A stretch of 64,000 bases of DNA from CAWDVK01 sp963805715 (lineage in GTDB: Bacteria; Actinomycetota; Actinomycetes; Streptosporangiales; Streptosporangiaceae). Numbering within the stretch: the stretch's first letter is position 1; each line of letters starts with the position of its first letter. The notes below the pieces were generated by a model. It was given only the letters and a program-made list of their open reading frames with translations, searched no databases and was not told the DNA's origin. Both the position numbers and the translations under genes were made by a program. The stretch is taken from NCBI GenBank assembly GCA_963805715.1, contig CAWDVK010000005.1, forward strand, positions 1-64,000, read 5' to 3'. Below are positions 7,999 to 16,455 of the stretch, one piece after another.

Positions 7999-9222
7999 TC
8001 AGTCAGATGATCGAGCGCGGCCGGTGGCCGGCTCATGCCGCACTAGCGAGCTTGCCCGGGGCTTGGTGACCCTCCCGGCTTGCGGGGGCGTGGTGGTACT
8101 GGCCGCGCTGGCTGTTCCTGGCGTCGCGGCCTGGGCGTCGGCGAGCAGGTGGTAAGCGCGGGTGAGCAGCTTGCGGGCGATCGCGATGGTGGCGATCTTC
8201 TTGCCGCGGCGCCTGGCGATGGCGGCGTAGGTGGCGGCGAACTGCGGGGAGCGCTTGGCGGTCTGCGCGGCCTGGTTGAGGACCCACCGCAGCCACGCCG
8301 AGCCCTGCTTGGAGATGTGCCCGTGCCGGACGGTCAGGTCGGAGCCGCGGACGGTCGGGGTCAGCCCGGCCCAGCTGGCCAGCTTGCGGGCGCTGGGAAA
8401 CCGGGTGATGTCGCCGATCTCGGCGAGCATGACCAGAGCAGTGAACTCGCCGACGCCCGGCAGCGTCCTTAGGATCTTGACTCGCGGGTCGGCCTTCGCG
8501 TGCTGGTGCAGCTCGCCGTCGAGGCGCTCGATCACCGGCGCGAGGGCGTCGATGGACGCCAGGCAGTCGGTGACGATCTCCCGGGATACCGGGGGCAGGT
8601 CCAGCTCGGCGAGCCAGCCGCGGCCGGGCCCGGTCCAGTAGCTGCCGGTCCGGTCGTAGCCGTGATCGGCCGCCACCGCGTGGATCCGGTTCTGCAGCTG
8701 GGTGCCGAGGCGGACCAGGCTGGCCCGGTGCCGCAGCTGCGCCCGGAGCTGGCGGACCGGCGCAGGGGCGATCCACGCTTCGGGCAGCAGGTCCGCGCGC
8801 AGGAGCTGGGCCAGGATCGTGGCGTCGACCTTGTCGTTCTTCAGCCGGGCTGAGGCGATTGCCTTGCACCGCAATGGGTGTACCAGGTGCGGGTCGAACC
8901 CGTAGTCCTCGAGCAGCTCCACCAGCCAGCCCCAGCCGTAAGCGGCCTCGAACGCCACCGGCGTGCCCACCGGCAGCCCGCCGATCAGCCGCAGCATCGG
9001 CTCGGAACCGTTCACCACGTTCCGGTTGACCTGCACCTTCCCGTCCCCGGCGACTACCGCTACCTGGGACCCAACCTGGTCGCTGAATGTGCCTGCTGCT
9101 TGCGCTGCGGCCAGCGCCTCATCCGCCTGATTGCGCAGCCAGGCCTTGCGCGAGCACCGTCTGGTGCCGCGCTGAACTGGTTGATCTGCACGTGTGCTCG
9201 TCCGGCTCGGCGGCCGACGCAC
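7999..9222 (-). mobile_element. IS110 family transposase
   Basis: A transposase of up to 407 residues. The DEDD-type N-terminal domain is recognisable from FEAAYGWGWLVELLEDYGF and RLKNDKVDATILAQLLRADLL. The C-terminal Transposase_20 part has LPGVGEFTALVMLAEIGDI, WAGLTPTVRGSD and GHISKQGSAWLRWVL with the conserved serine region. The first 50 or so residues are basic and unlike the usual GVD-start of the family; the first catalytic Asp may be the one in TFSDQVGSQVAVV. The true start, and whether the copy is active, are therefore uncertain. Recognition is by seeker RNA in characterised relatives, and no inverted repeats are expected. Confidence 0.9.
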
Positions 9223-9272
9223 CTGCTGGCCGGGCCTGGCCCCCAGGCCCGGCCCCCAGGCCCGGCCAGCAG
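9223..9272. terminator. 17-bp perfect stem hairpin
   Basis: CTGCTGGCCGGGCCTGG (9223-9239) is perfectly complementary to 9256-9272 across a 16-nt loop that itself repeats CCCAGGCCCGG. It lies 15 bases after the stop of the PPOX gene on the minus strand and abuts the start of the IS110 frame. It probably terminates the PPOX transcript. A folded target for IS110 insertion is an alternative. Confidence 0.55.
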
Positions 9273-9286
9273 GGTGGACTGGGAAG

Positions 9287-9739
9287 TCAGCCGCTCCAGC
9301 GGCGCTGTGAGGCCTCGTAGTCGGACAACCGCCACATCAGTGCGGACTGTGGCCTGATGGCATAGACCACGTCGAAATCGGGGTCGGTGTCCGGGAGATA
9401 CTGCTGGTCGGCCTGGCTGGTGTACTTCGCCGCCAGGGCCCTGACCACGTGGGGGACCTGGACGGGAGTCCCGAGATCCTCTGCCGTGCCGCGCACGATC
9501 ACCACGTCGTCGCCGCTTTCCAGGTGCACGACAAGCCGCGGGTCGGCGGCCAGGTTGCGGGCCTTGCGGGTGCGGCGTTCGCCGTACAGGTACAAGGTGT
9601 GCCCGATCACGACTCCCCATACCGGGACCGCGTGCGGGGCGCCGGTCGGCATGGTGGTGCTCAGCCAGTAGTTGCGCGCCACCGCCAGGCGTGCGGCAAC
9701 TTCGGGCCAGGAAATCGTGTTATCGGGCTCGGGTACCAC
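9287..9739 (-). CDS. pyridoxamine 5'-phosphate oxidase family protein
   Basis: A 150-residue split-barrel flavin/F420-binding protein of the PPOX class. The N-terminal strand block YWLSTTMPTGAPHAVPVWGV and LYLYGERRTRKARNLAADPR carry the phosphate-binding Arg/Lys region, and VVHLESGDDVVIVRGTAEDL closes the barrel. The C-terminal ALMWRLSDYEASQRRWSG is common in actinobacterial F420-dependent members. The exact substrate is unknown. The start is a GTG at 9739. A hairpin follows the stop. Confidence 0.88.
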   Translation of the reverse strand: MVPEPDNTISWPEVAARLAVARNYWLSTTMPTGAPHAVPVWGVVIGHTLYLYGERRTRKARNLAADPRLVVHLESGDDVVIVRGTAEDLGTPVQVPHVVRALAAKYTSQADQQYLPDTDPDFDVVYAIRPQSALMWRLSDYEASQRRWSG

Positions 9740-9743
9740 CTGA

Positions 9744-9818
9744 TCAGGCCCAGCCGGCCAGGGTCGAGGTGCTCGTCATGCAGAACTCGTTGCCTTCCGG
9801 GTCACGCATCACGGTCCT
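9744..9818 (-). pseudogene. C-terminal scrap of a glyoxalase/VOC protein
   Basis: The minus strand encodes TVMRDPEGNEFCMTSTSTLAGWA and then stops. RDPEGNEFC is the hallmark end of vicinal-oxygen-chelate (glyoxalase-fold) proteins, including the metal-ligand glutamate. An in-frame stop lies just upstream and no domain precedes it, so only the last 20 or so residues survive. Confidence 0.65.
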
Positions 9819-9902
9819 CGTAGAGGGCCTCGGCGATCACCGTGCCCGCGCAGAGCAGCAGCCCGGCGGCCGACCTGGCCCGGTCGTATCTGACGCCGAC
9901 GT

Positions 9903-10207
9903 GAAGGCCACCAGCAAGACGGCGGGCAGGGTGGCGCCGCAGCGGACCATCGAGCCGAGCACGAGCCCGTTGAGGCCGGCGGCGGCCAGCACGCAGGCTG
10001 TGGCCAGCGGCGCCAGGCCACCGGCAGGGTCATCGCGAGCACCCCGGCGGAAGCTCCGGCGCCGCCGTGCGGGTGGCCGGTCGGCACGGCGCCGCTGGTG
10101 AGAGCCACGGCGTAGCCGGACAGGATCACCGCGGCCACGATGTCCAGCACGCTCAGGCCCGCGACCGTCCAGCCCAGCAGTGCGCGCAGGTCCCGGCCCC
10201 TGATCAT
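9903..10207 (-). pseudogene. frameshifted N-terminal fragment of a sensor-kinase-like protein
   Basis: The first frame reads LGWTVAGLSVLDIVAAVILSGYAVALTSGAVPTGHPHGG and continues to LAMTLPVAW, closely matching the membrane domain of the kinase-like gene at 12374. After about 10025 the homology continues in another frame (LNGLVLGSMVRCGATLPAVLLVAF, against LNELLIGPMVRCGPGLPAVLAIAF in the intact copy) and then stops. It is a truncated, frameshifted paralogue. Confidence 0.7.
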
Positions 10208-10271
10208 GGCTCAGCCCTCCCAGGCTGCAGGAAAATTGTCCGCGCGCCGCCGCGGTGGTTCAACCGGGCGG

Positions 10272-10826
10272 CTACGTGCGTCCCGGCGCCGCGGCCGCGC
10301 CGGCCCCGTTTCGGCCCGCGATATCCCGCCGTGCCCTAATGGTCAGCACGCTCAGCACGGCGAAGCTGCCGGCGCACAGCAGGATCCCGGCTAGGCCCTG
10401 CACCGGCGGTGCCCCGTTCCCGGAATGGTCCCGCACCGGGGACGAATCCAGCAGGTACCCGACCTCGAATACCACGGTCAGGAGAGCCAGCAGGACCGAG
10501 GCCGACGCCACGTGTGCCGGCGGGGCGGCGCGGCCCGTCCCGGTGCCGTCGTCCGCCAGCATCCTGGCCCGCCGCAGGGAACTGAGCTCCGCCGCGATGC
10601 CGAAGGCGAGCGCGAGGAAGATCGCCTGGACGATCCAGTAGCTCAAGGACTGCGGGAATCGGGTGACCGTGCCCGGCGGGCTGACCGCCCGCCCTGCGGC
10701 GATCATCCACGACTGCGTGGCCAGGACGACCAGGAAGGGAACGATGACGGTCGCGACAGCCCGCCGCGGGTCCCGGACGAGCCAGCCCGCGACAATGGCG
10801 GTGACGAACCCGGCCCATGGGGTCAT
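10272..10826 (-). CDS. four-helix membrane protein, unknown
   Basis: A 184-residue protein with about five hydrophobic segments (for example AGFVTAIVAGWLV, ATVIVPFLVVLATQSWMIAA, YWIVQAIFLALAFGIAAEL and GLAGILLCAGSFAVLSVLTI). No domain is recognised. It lies just upstream of the decayed kinase-like fragment in the same direction and divergent from a decayed response regulator, so it probably belonged to that two-component cluster. The frame is intact, with an ATG at 10826. Confidence 0.6.
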   Translation of the reverse strand: MTPWAGFVTAIVAGWLVRDPRRAVATVIVPFLVVLATQSWMIAAGRAVSPPGTVTRFPQSLSYWIVQAIFLALAFGIAAELSSLRRARMLADDGTGTGRAAPPAHVASASVLLALLTVVFEVGYLLDSSPVRDHSGNGAPPVQGLAGILLCAGSFAVLSVLTIRARRDIAGRNGAGAAAAPGRT

Positions 10827-11042
10827 GACAAACCTCCGAAATCCCTAACGGGGCAGGTCGGCCCCGTTTCCGATGCCATGAACAGTAGGAACCCCGACCC
10901 GGCGCGGTCGTCCTGCCCGCGGGTGAGGTTTGTGGCGGCCCGTCAATCCCGGGGACTACGGTGGACGCGAGACTGCGACCGGGAGCTGCCTGATGGCCGA
11001 GGACCCGCCGGCCGCCCGCGGAGCCGCCGGGGGGCGATCAGC

Positions 11043-11280
11043 GTGCTGATCGCCGATGACGAGCAAATGGTCCGCCGCGGCTTCCGGGTGATCCTGGAGG
11101 CCGAGCAGGGAATCTCGGTGGTGGCCGAGGCCGGCGACGGCTGGGAGGCCGTCGAGCTGGCGAGAACACCGTCAAGACCCACGTGAGCCGGATCTTGATG
11201 AAGCTGGGCCTGCGCGACCGGGTACAGGCCGTCGTGCTGGCCTGCGAGCTGGGATTCGTGACCCCGAGGACCGCCCGTGA
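11043..11280 (+). pseudogene. internally deleted NarL-type response regulator
   Basis: The 5' part encodes VLIADDEQMVRRGFRVIL through DGWEAVELA, the first 40 or so residues of a receiver. It then jumps at about 11160 into ENTVKTHVSRILMKLGLRD and ends LACELGFVTP, the last helix pair of a LuxR-type DNA-binding domain, in a different frame. Roughly 130 residues, including the phospho-acceptor Asp, are missing relative to the intact paralogue at 11512-12222. It cannot be functional. Confidence 0.85.
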
Positions 11281-11511
11281 GGACCAGGCGAGAGCAGCCG
11301 CAACTGACCTGTCAGGTGCCTGACTCGCCAGACATGGGCACTGGTGCTTCGTTGCCGACGGCGACACCTCGGCTGTCGCGCGACGTGCTATATCCGCCTG
11401 ATATGGACGGCAGCCGGCTCATCAATCGGGCCGCCAATGCAGCGCCCCCGAACGAACATTGTGGCGTGACGCCAACCTGGCCGAGGTCCACGTCGCCGTG
11501 CCGCTGGCTGG

Positions 11512-12222
11512 CTAGGCGTGGCCGGCGGGTCCGTCGGGCACGACGAATCCGGACTCGTAGGCGATCACGACGGCCTGGACTCGGTCGCGGAGCCCGAGCT
11601 TCATCAAGATCCTGCTGACGTGCGTCTTGATGGTGCTCTCCTCGACCACGAGCTCGTGGGCGATCTCGGCGTTGGCCAGCCCGCGGGCGACGAGCCGCAG
11701 GACGTCCAGCTCGCGGGAGGTCAGCTCCTTCAGCTGGGCTGGCTGTAGCGCGGGCGGCCGCACGGCGTGGGCGAAACGGCCGATGAGGCGACGGGTTATC
11801 GAGGGGTCGATCAGCGCGTCCCCGGCTGCGATGCATCGCACTGCGGCTATCAGCTGGTCCGGCGGCGCATCCTTGAGCAGGAACCCGCTCGCCCCCATCT
11901 TGAGCGTCTCGTAGACGTACTCGTCGGCGTCGAAGGTCGTCAGGATCAGCACCCGGCTGTCGCAGCTGCCGAGAATGCGCCGGGCGGCGGCCAGCCCGTC
12001 CATGTTCGGCATCCGGATGTCCATCAAGACGACGGCCGGGGCCAGCGTGCGTGCCAGCTCGACGGCTTCCAGGCCGTCCGCGGCCTCGCCAACTACGCGG
12101 ATGTCTGGTTCGCCGGCCAGGATGACGCGAAAGCCAGCCCGGACTAGCCGCTGGTCATCGGCGATGACGACGGAGATGACGCGGTCGCCGGCGTTGCCGG
12201 CCGGGCTGGACGTGCTGGTCAC
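11512..12222 (-). CDS. NarL/FixJ family response regulator
   Basis: A 236-residue regulator. The receiver domain runs from about residue 15 to 130 with acidic pair ADD, phospho-acceptor D68 in VVLMDIRMPNMDG, a switch threonine in ILTTFDADEY and a lysine in LLKDAPPD. The C-terminal LuxR-type HTH has LTSRELDVLRLVARGLANAEIA and STIKTHVSRILMKLGLRDR. The start is a GTG at 12222. It is divergent from two overlapping sensor genes (12374-14774), so the three form one two-component module. Palindromic CGTCC/GGACG elements in the shared promoter are candidate binding sites. Confidence 0.93.
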   Translation of the reverse strand: MTSTSSPAGNAGDRVISVVIADDQRLVRAGFRVILAGEPDIRVVGEAADGLEAVELARTLAPAVVLMDIRMPNMDGLAAARRILGSCDSRVLILTTFDADEYVYETLKMGASGFLLKDAPPDQLIAAVRCIAAGDALIDPSITRRLIGRFAHAVRPPALQPAQLKELTSRELDVLRLVARGLANAEIAHELVVEESTIKTHVSRILMKLGLRDRVQAVVIAYESGFVVPDGPAGHA

Positions 12223-12289
12223 GGCATGGCTCGCAATAGCCTCTGGCAGGTTGACCGACCGCCATCGTAGCCGGGCGATCCGGCGGCAT

Positions 12290-12335
12290 CGTCCGCCTAG
12301 TGACGGACGTCAGCGCCGGGACGTCGTCCTGCGGA
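12290..12335. promoter_or_regulatory. CGTCC/GGACG palindromes in the divergent promoter
   Basis: CGTCC (12290-12294) faces GGACG (12305-12309) across 10 bases. A second, overlapping element is TGACG-GA-CGTCA (12301-12312), and further GGACGTC/GTCC copies follow. Similar elements recur after the kinase gene at 14813-14862. They are plausible sites for the NarL-type regulator, but this is inferred from position and symmetry only. Confidence 0.4.
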
Positions 12336-12373
12336 CGGACGCCTGGACGCCGGGTCTTCTCTAGCGTGCGGAT

Positions 12374-13615
12374 ATGGCAGTGAACCTCAGAGCTGGCACC
12401 CGCGGATCGCGCGGCGCGACAATGAGTCGTCGGCGGAGGGGAGTTCCCGTGACCGGGATCAGCCTGGTGAGCTGGCTGTGGCGGCCGGTCGGGAGGCTGC
12501 GCGAGATCGGCTGGGGCGACGTCGCGCTCGCGGGTTTCCTGAGCCTGTACGCCGTGGGCCTGGTCAGCGGCGTGATCAAGACCGGGCACCCGCACGGCGG
12601 TGTCGCCGCTGCCGTGGCCGTGCTGGCCATGACGCTGCCGGTGGCCTGGGAGCGCCGGGCGCCGGCCGCGGCCGCAGCCGCGGTGGCCGCGGGCGCAGCG
12701 CTGAACGAGCTGCTCATCGGCCCGATGGTGCGCTGTGGCCCGGGACTTCCTGCCGTGTTGGCGATTGCCTTCTTTGCGGGGACCCGCCTGGACGGGCGCA
12801 AGCTGGCCATCGCCGTCACGTTCTGCCTCGGCGCGGTGACCACGCAGGCATTCTTTGACCCCAACCTTGGAGCTGGTTTCCTCGTGGCCGGGCTGCCGGC
12901 AGTGGCAGGGTTTTGCCTGGCCGGACGGCTGGCGCGGTCCCGTGGCCTGGCGGCGGCGGCCTTGCGCGAGCGCAACGCCGAACTCCGCGAGCAGCGTGAG
13001 CAGACCGCGCGGCTCGCGGTGGCAGCTGACAGGTCCCGGGTCGCGGCGGATCTCGAGGAGTTCCTGGGTGACCGGATCACCACGATGGCCGCCGCCGCGG
13101 CGGCCGGACGCGAGCTGATCACCGCGGATCCGGCCGGAGCGCAAGGCGCCTTCGCGGCCATCGAGAACAGCGGGCGGGCCACGCTGTCGCGGATGCGGGA
13201 GGTGGTGGGCACCCTCCGGGAGGAAGCGCTGACCGAGCCGCAGCCGGTACTCGCCCATCTCGGCAGCCTGCTCGAGCACGCCACCAGCGCCGACGCGCGG
13301 CTGCAGGTCGAGGGCAGCCCGCGGGCGCTGCCCGCTGGCGTAGAGCTCTCCGCGTACCGGATAGTGGAGCACCTGCTCGCCGCCCTGCAGGACGTACCGG
13401 AGGCGCGCATCGACGTGCGCGTGCGGTTCGGCCCGGACGCCCTGGAGCTGCACGTCGCGGGCCCTGCCAGCCGGCATGCCGATCCGGTGGCAGCGTTCGC
13501 GGTCGCGCGGGAGCGGGCCGCGCTGCTCGGCGGGACGCTGCGCATCGAGACCGGTTCGGGCCGCTGCGCCGCGCTCGTCCGGCTGCCGCTGGCCGTCGGC
13601 TATGCGTGCTCCTGA
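12374..13615 (+). CDS. sensor-kinase-like membrane protein lacking the phospho-acceptor His
   Basis: A 413-residue protein with an N-terminal membrane domain of about four helices (residues 45-200), a short coiled region (LRERNAELREQREQTARLA), a HisKA_3-like helix and a divergent C-terminal ATPase-like domain. In canonical NarL-type kinases the helix reads RIARELHDxVAH. Here the aligned stretch is RVAADLEEFLGD, so the His is replaced by Glu. The ATP-binding boxes are also weak (YRIVEHLLAALQDVPE lacks a clear N-box Asn). It is probably a pseudokinase partner for the authentic kinase, whose ATG lies inside its last codons. Confidence 0.75.
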   Translation: MAVNLRAGTRGSRGATMSRRRRGVPVTGISLVSWLWRPVGRLREIGWGDVALAGFLSLYAVGLVSGVIKTGHPHGGVAAAVAVLAMTLPVAWERRAPAAAAAAVAAGAALNELLIGPMVRCGPGLPAVLAIAFFAGTRLDGRKLAIAVTFCLGAVTTQAFFDPNLGAGFLVAGLPAVAGFCLAGRLARSRGLAAAALRERNAELREQREQTARLAVAADRSRVAADLEEFLGDRITTMAAAAAAGRELITADPAGAQGAFAAIENSGRATLSRMREVVGTLREEALTEPQPVLAHLGSLLEHATSADARLQVEGSPRALPAGVELSAYRIVEHLLAALQDVPEARIDVRVRFGPDALELHVAGPASRHADPVAAFAVARERAALLGGTLRIETGSGRCAALVRLPLAVGYACS

Positions 13616-14774
13616 CCGCATCTTGCGGATCGCAGGCGGCTGGCGCGGCGACGCCGTCGTAGCCGTCGGCCTCGTCGCGGTCTCGCTGGTGGTCTTGGCA
13701 GCTCAGGGCCTGCTGCACGGCGCGAACAACCTGCTCGAAACGGGCTGCGGCATCGGCGCCTGCGGCTGCATCATCGTGCGGCGGGCCCATCCCCAGCTGG
13801 CGGCCGTCGCGGCGGGTGTCTGCCTCGCGGTAGCGGGCGTGGCGGGATCGTCCGCGGGTATGCCGGGCAGCCTGGTCCTGGTGCCGGTCTTCCTGCTCGC
13901 CTACTCGCTGGGGGCCGGCGCGGGCTTCGGGCATTCGGTGCTCGCCTTGCTGCTCCTGGGCGCTGGCCTGCAGCTAGCGGTCGGGGCACAGTTCAATCCG
14001 TTCGTCGTGGTCGTCACGATCGGCCCGTGGGCGGTCGGGCTGGTCGTCCGCTCGCGCCGTCACCTCGCCGGGCAACTTGCCGTGCGCGGCCGCGAGCTGG
14101 AGGCCGAACGTGAGCTGTTCGCGGCCGAAGCGGTCCGCTATGAGCGGGCGCGGATCGCGCGCGAGCTGCACGACATCGTGGCGCACTGCGTGAGCGTGAT
14201 GGTGATCCAGGCGAGCGCCGGCCAGCGGCTGACCGCAACTGAGCCGTCCCTGGCGGCTGAGGCGTTCGACTCCATAGGCGAGGCCGCCCGGCAGGCTGAG
14301 GCCGAGATAGGGCGCCTGGTCGAGCTGCTGGACCATGACCCGCAGCCGCGCGGCGCCGACGGCGTCCGGCTGATCGGCGAGCTCGTCGCACGGGCGGGCG
14401 CTGCCGGGCTCGCCGTGAGCTGCCGGTTCACCGGATCCGCCGAGGGCCTTCCGGCCCAGGCCTCTGATGCCGCCTACCGGGTGGTCCAGGAGAGCCTGAC
14501 CAACGCCTTCAAGCACGCGCCAGGCGCGCCGGTGGACGTCGTCATCACGGGCGGGACCGGGCAGGTGGAGATCGGCGTGGCCAACGGGCCCCCGGCTGGC
14601 CCGCTGTCCGGGCTGGAACGGGCCGGGACTGGCCGCGGGCTGGCTGGGATGCGGGAGCGGGTGGCCGCCTGCGGAGGCGAGGTCAGCGCTGGCCCGGCAG
14701 AAGGCGGCGGGTGGCAGGTGCTTGCCCGGCTGCCCCGCCATCCGGACCGGGCCCAAGCCAGCTCAGTCCCGTAA
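13602..14774 (+). CDS. NarL-type sensor histidine kinase
   Basis: A 390-residue kinase. About five membrane helices occupy residues 15-150. The dimerisation helix has the phospho-acceptor H190 in RARIARELHDIVAHCVSVM. The HATPase domain shows the N-box VVQESLTNAFKHAPGAPV and a glycine-rich G-box TGRGLAGMRERVAACGG. The ATG at 13602 overlaps the end of the pseudokinase gene by 14 bases, implying coupled translation and perhaps a heteromeric sensor. A longer frame from 13476 exists, but its first 42 residues are the shadow of the preceding gene. Confidence 0.92.
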   Translation: MRAPDRILRIAGGWRGDAVVAVGLVAVSLVVLAAQGLLHGANNLLETGCGIGACGCIIVRRAHPQLAAVAAGVCLAVAGVAGSSAGMPGSLVLVPVFLLAYSLGAGAGFGHSVLALLLLGAGLQLAVGAQFNPFVVVVTIGPWAVGLVVRSRRHLAGQLAVRGRELEAERELFAAEAVRYERARIARELHDIVAHCVSVMVIQASAGQRLTATEPSLAAEAFDSIGEAARQAEAEIGRLVELLDHDPQPRGADGVRLIGELVARAGAAGLAVSCRFTGSAEGLPAQASDAAYRVVQESLTNAFKHAPGAPVDVVITGGTGQVEIGVANGPPAGPLSGLERAGTGRGLAGMRERVAACGGEVSAGPAEGGGWQVLARLPRHPDRAQASSVP

Positions 14775-14812
14775 CCAGCTCCGCAGCAGGCGGGCCCGAC
14801 CCGGCTGCGCTC

Positions 14813-14862
14813 TCCGTCCGGGGACGGATGCCCAGTCGCGGAATTCCGTCCGGCGCCGGACG
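14813..14862. promoter_or_regulatory. two perfect CGTCC/GGACG palindromes
   Basis: TCCGTCC-GG-GGACGGA (14813-14828) and the 16-bp palindrome CGTCCGGCGCCGGACG (14847-14862) lie between the kinase gene and the next membrane gene. They may be operators for the downstream pair or terminator-like hairpins. The motif resembles those in the 12.3-kb promoter. Confidence 0.4.
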
Positions 14863-14921
14863 CACCAGTGGCCGCCGCAGTCTCACGATGAGGTCACCAT
14901 CTCTTCGAGGAGGAGCATCAG

Positions 14922-15347
14922 ATGAGACCCGGTATCAAACTCACCACCGTGCTGCTCGGTGTTCTCGGCATCGGTGACCTGGCGACGGTTCCGTTCATGA
15001 TCGCGGCACACCACCACAACCCAGGTCAGCCGCCAGTGCCCGCCATCGTCGCCGCAGTCATCATCGGCATCGCGACCCTGGCCAGCACCGTCGGCATCGT
15101 TCAGGGCCGGAAGCGGGCATTCGCAGTGGCGATGACGTGCCGGATCCTCGACAGCATCTCGGCGATCCTGGGCCTGCTCGTCCGCCCCAGTGCGGTCCTT
15201 GCCGCCGCAGGCGCGGCGACCCTCGCGCTGTCCATAGCCGCCATCGTGCTGCTCGTCAGGCTGAACCCGCGCAGGACACTCCAGCGCGCAGCCAGCGCAA
15301 CCCCAGCCTGCAGGCAGCCAGAACCTTCCCGCGGGCCCACCCGATGA
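14922..15347 (+). CDS. small four-helix membrane protein, unknown
   Basis: A 141-residue protein with hydrophobic segments near residues 7-28, 42-62, 70-90 and 93-115, and a basic C-terminal tail (LNPRRTLQRAASA). A strong ribosome site (CGAGGAGGAG) precedes the ATG. The gene's stop overlaps the next ATG (ATGA), so it is the first gene of a small membrane-protein operon downstream of the two-component genes. No family is recognised. Confidence 0.75.
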   Translation: MRPGIKLTTVLLGVLGIGDLATVPFMIAAHHHNPGQPPVPAIVAAVIIGIATLASTVGIVQGRKRAFAVAMTCRILDSISAILGLLVRPSAVLAAAGAATLALSIAAIVLLVRLNPRRTLQRAASATPACRQPEPSRGPTR

Positions 15348-16069
15348 TCGATGTCCCGCCCAGCCGGGAGAGGATCTCTGCTCGTACCCAGCTGGCACTG
15401 GCCGGCGGTTTGCTCGTCGCTGGCGGGGCTTGCACGGTGGCTGCGCTGTCGCTGCCGCCGCTGTGGTCGGTCGTGACGGCCGACGTCAGCCGGGAGGTCC
15501 GGCTCATCGGCGAGCACCGCGGCGTCTGGCAACTAGGGCTGTGGTTGTGGGCCTTCTCCGCGGGCCTGACGATGCCGGGCATGCTCGCCCTGGCTTCCGC
15601 CTTGAGAGGTTCCGCGTCGGCCGTGACCGGGCGGCGCCTGCCACTGGCCGACGCCGCTCTGGCCGCTGCTGCCGGGCTGTTCATCGCCGGAAGCGTGCTG
15701 TGGCTGTCCAACATCGCGTTCGGGGCGAGCGCCGCGGTCAGCGCCGCTGACATGGTACGGGCCGGTGGCGCCATCCCCGGCTGGTTTCAGCCCGTGCAGC
15801 AGTGGGCGAGCGCCCTGTGGCAGGCCGGCGCGCCGCTGCTGGCGCTGTCCCTGATCCTCTACGGCCTCGTGATCCGCGCCAGTGCGACGCTTCCGTCGTG
15901 GGCCGGCTGGCTCGCCATGGCGGCGGGAGCGATCGTCCTTGTCAGCTTCGCCCCCCTGGGGGGCACCCCGCCGTTCGTGATCTACCTCCTCGCGACCCTG
16001 CCGCTCGGCGTCGTCGCGGTCCTTCGCGTCATGCTCCCGCAGCGCCGCACGGCTGAGGCGCGGCTGTGA
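15344..16069 (+). CDS. integral membrane protein, DUF4386-like topology
   Basis: A 241-residue protein with about seven hydrophobic segments. The ATG at 15344 overlaps the preceding stop as ATGA and is preferred over the longer frame, whose upstream part is the shadow of the previous gene. The layout (a loop with GEHRGVWQLGLWLWAFSAGL, then a central LPLADAALAAAAGLFIAGSVLWL) is reminiscent of DUF4386-like proteins, but without a clear signature. Function is unknown. The stop overlaps the next frame's GTG, so three membrane frames were coupled. Confidence 0.75.
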   Translation: MIDVPPSRERISARTQLALAGGLLVAGGACTVAALSLPPLWSVVTADVSREVRLIGEHRGVWQLGLWLWAFSAGLTMPGMLALASALRGSASAVTGRRLPLADAALAAAAGLFIAGSVLWLSNIAFGASAAVSAADMVRAGGAIPGWFQPVQQWASALWQAGAPLLALSLILYGLVIRASATLPSWAGWLAMAAGAIVLVSFAPLGGTPPFVIYLLATLPLGVVAVLRVMLPQRRTAEARL

Positions 16070-16371
16070 ATCGCCCGGCGATGACGCTGCCGCCTCGCTC
16101 AATGACTCGCCGCGCTTCGCGAGCCACGCTGCGCTTCCCGATGACCGGCGCGGTGGTGGTGGCCGTGTCAGCGACGGCCGCGCTCATCGTCTGGATCACC
16201 CTCGAGCCGCACCAGCTGTTTGCCCATCTCTCCTGGCTTATGCCTGCCACGTTCGCCGCGATGGGATCGCTGATCGTGTGGCGCCAGCCTCGGAACACTG
16301 TCCGCTGGATCGTGCTGTTGTCCGGTCCGTTCGCCGCCATCGGGCTCACGACTTCTGCCGGCGGCGGCTGA
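16066..16371 (+). pseudogene. truncated membrane domain, probably of a sensor
   Basis: A GTG overlapping the previous stop opens a 101-residue frame with two or three helices (GAVVVAVSATAALIVWITL, LMPATFAAMGSLIVWRQPRN, WIVLLSGPFAAIGL). The pattern LIVWRQPRNTVRWIVLL is typical of the N-terminal membrane region of actinobacterial sensor kinases (LILRRRPGNPIGWLLL-like). It ends abruptly, about 85 bases before a transposase fragment, so it is probably a gene cut short by an old insertion. Confidence 0.5.
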
Positions 16372-16455
16372 GTTGCTCCCTACATGCCAGTCGCACCTGG
16401 CTCGCGCAGCAGTTCGGTCCGCCATTCGGCGAAGCGCTCTCGCATCTGCTGGATG

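Noticed and set aside
10993..11045. ATG at 10993 as start of the response regulator
   Set aside because: It is out of frame with the receiver sequence and runs into a stop; the gene is a pseudogene in any case.
12155..13621. Long minus-strand frames antisense to the sensor gene
   Set aside because: Arg/Pro/Ala-rich shadow translation of a GC-rich gene, without motifs.
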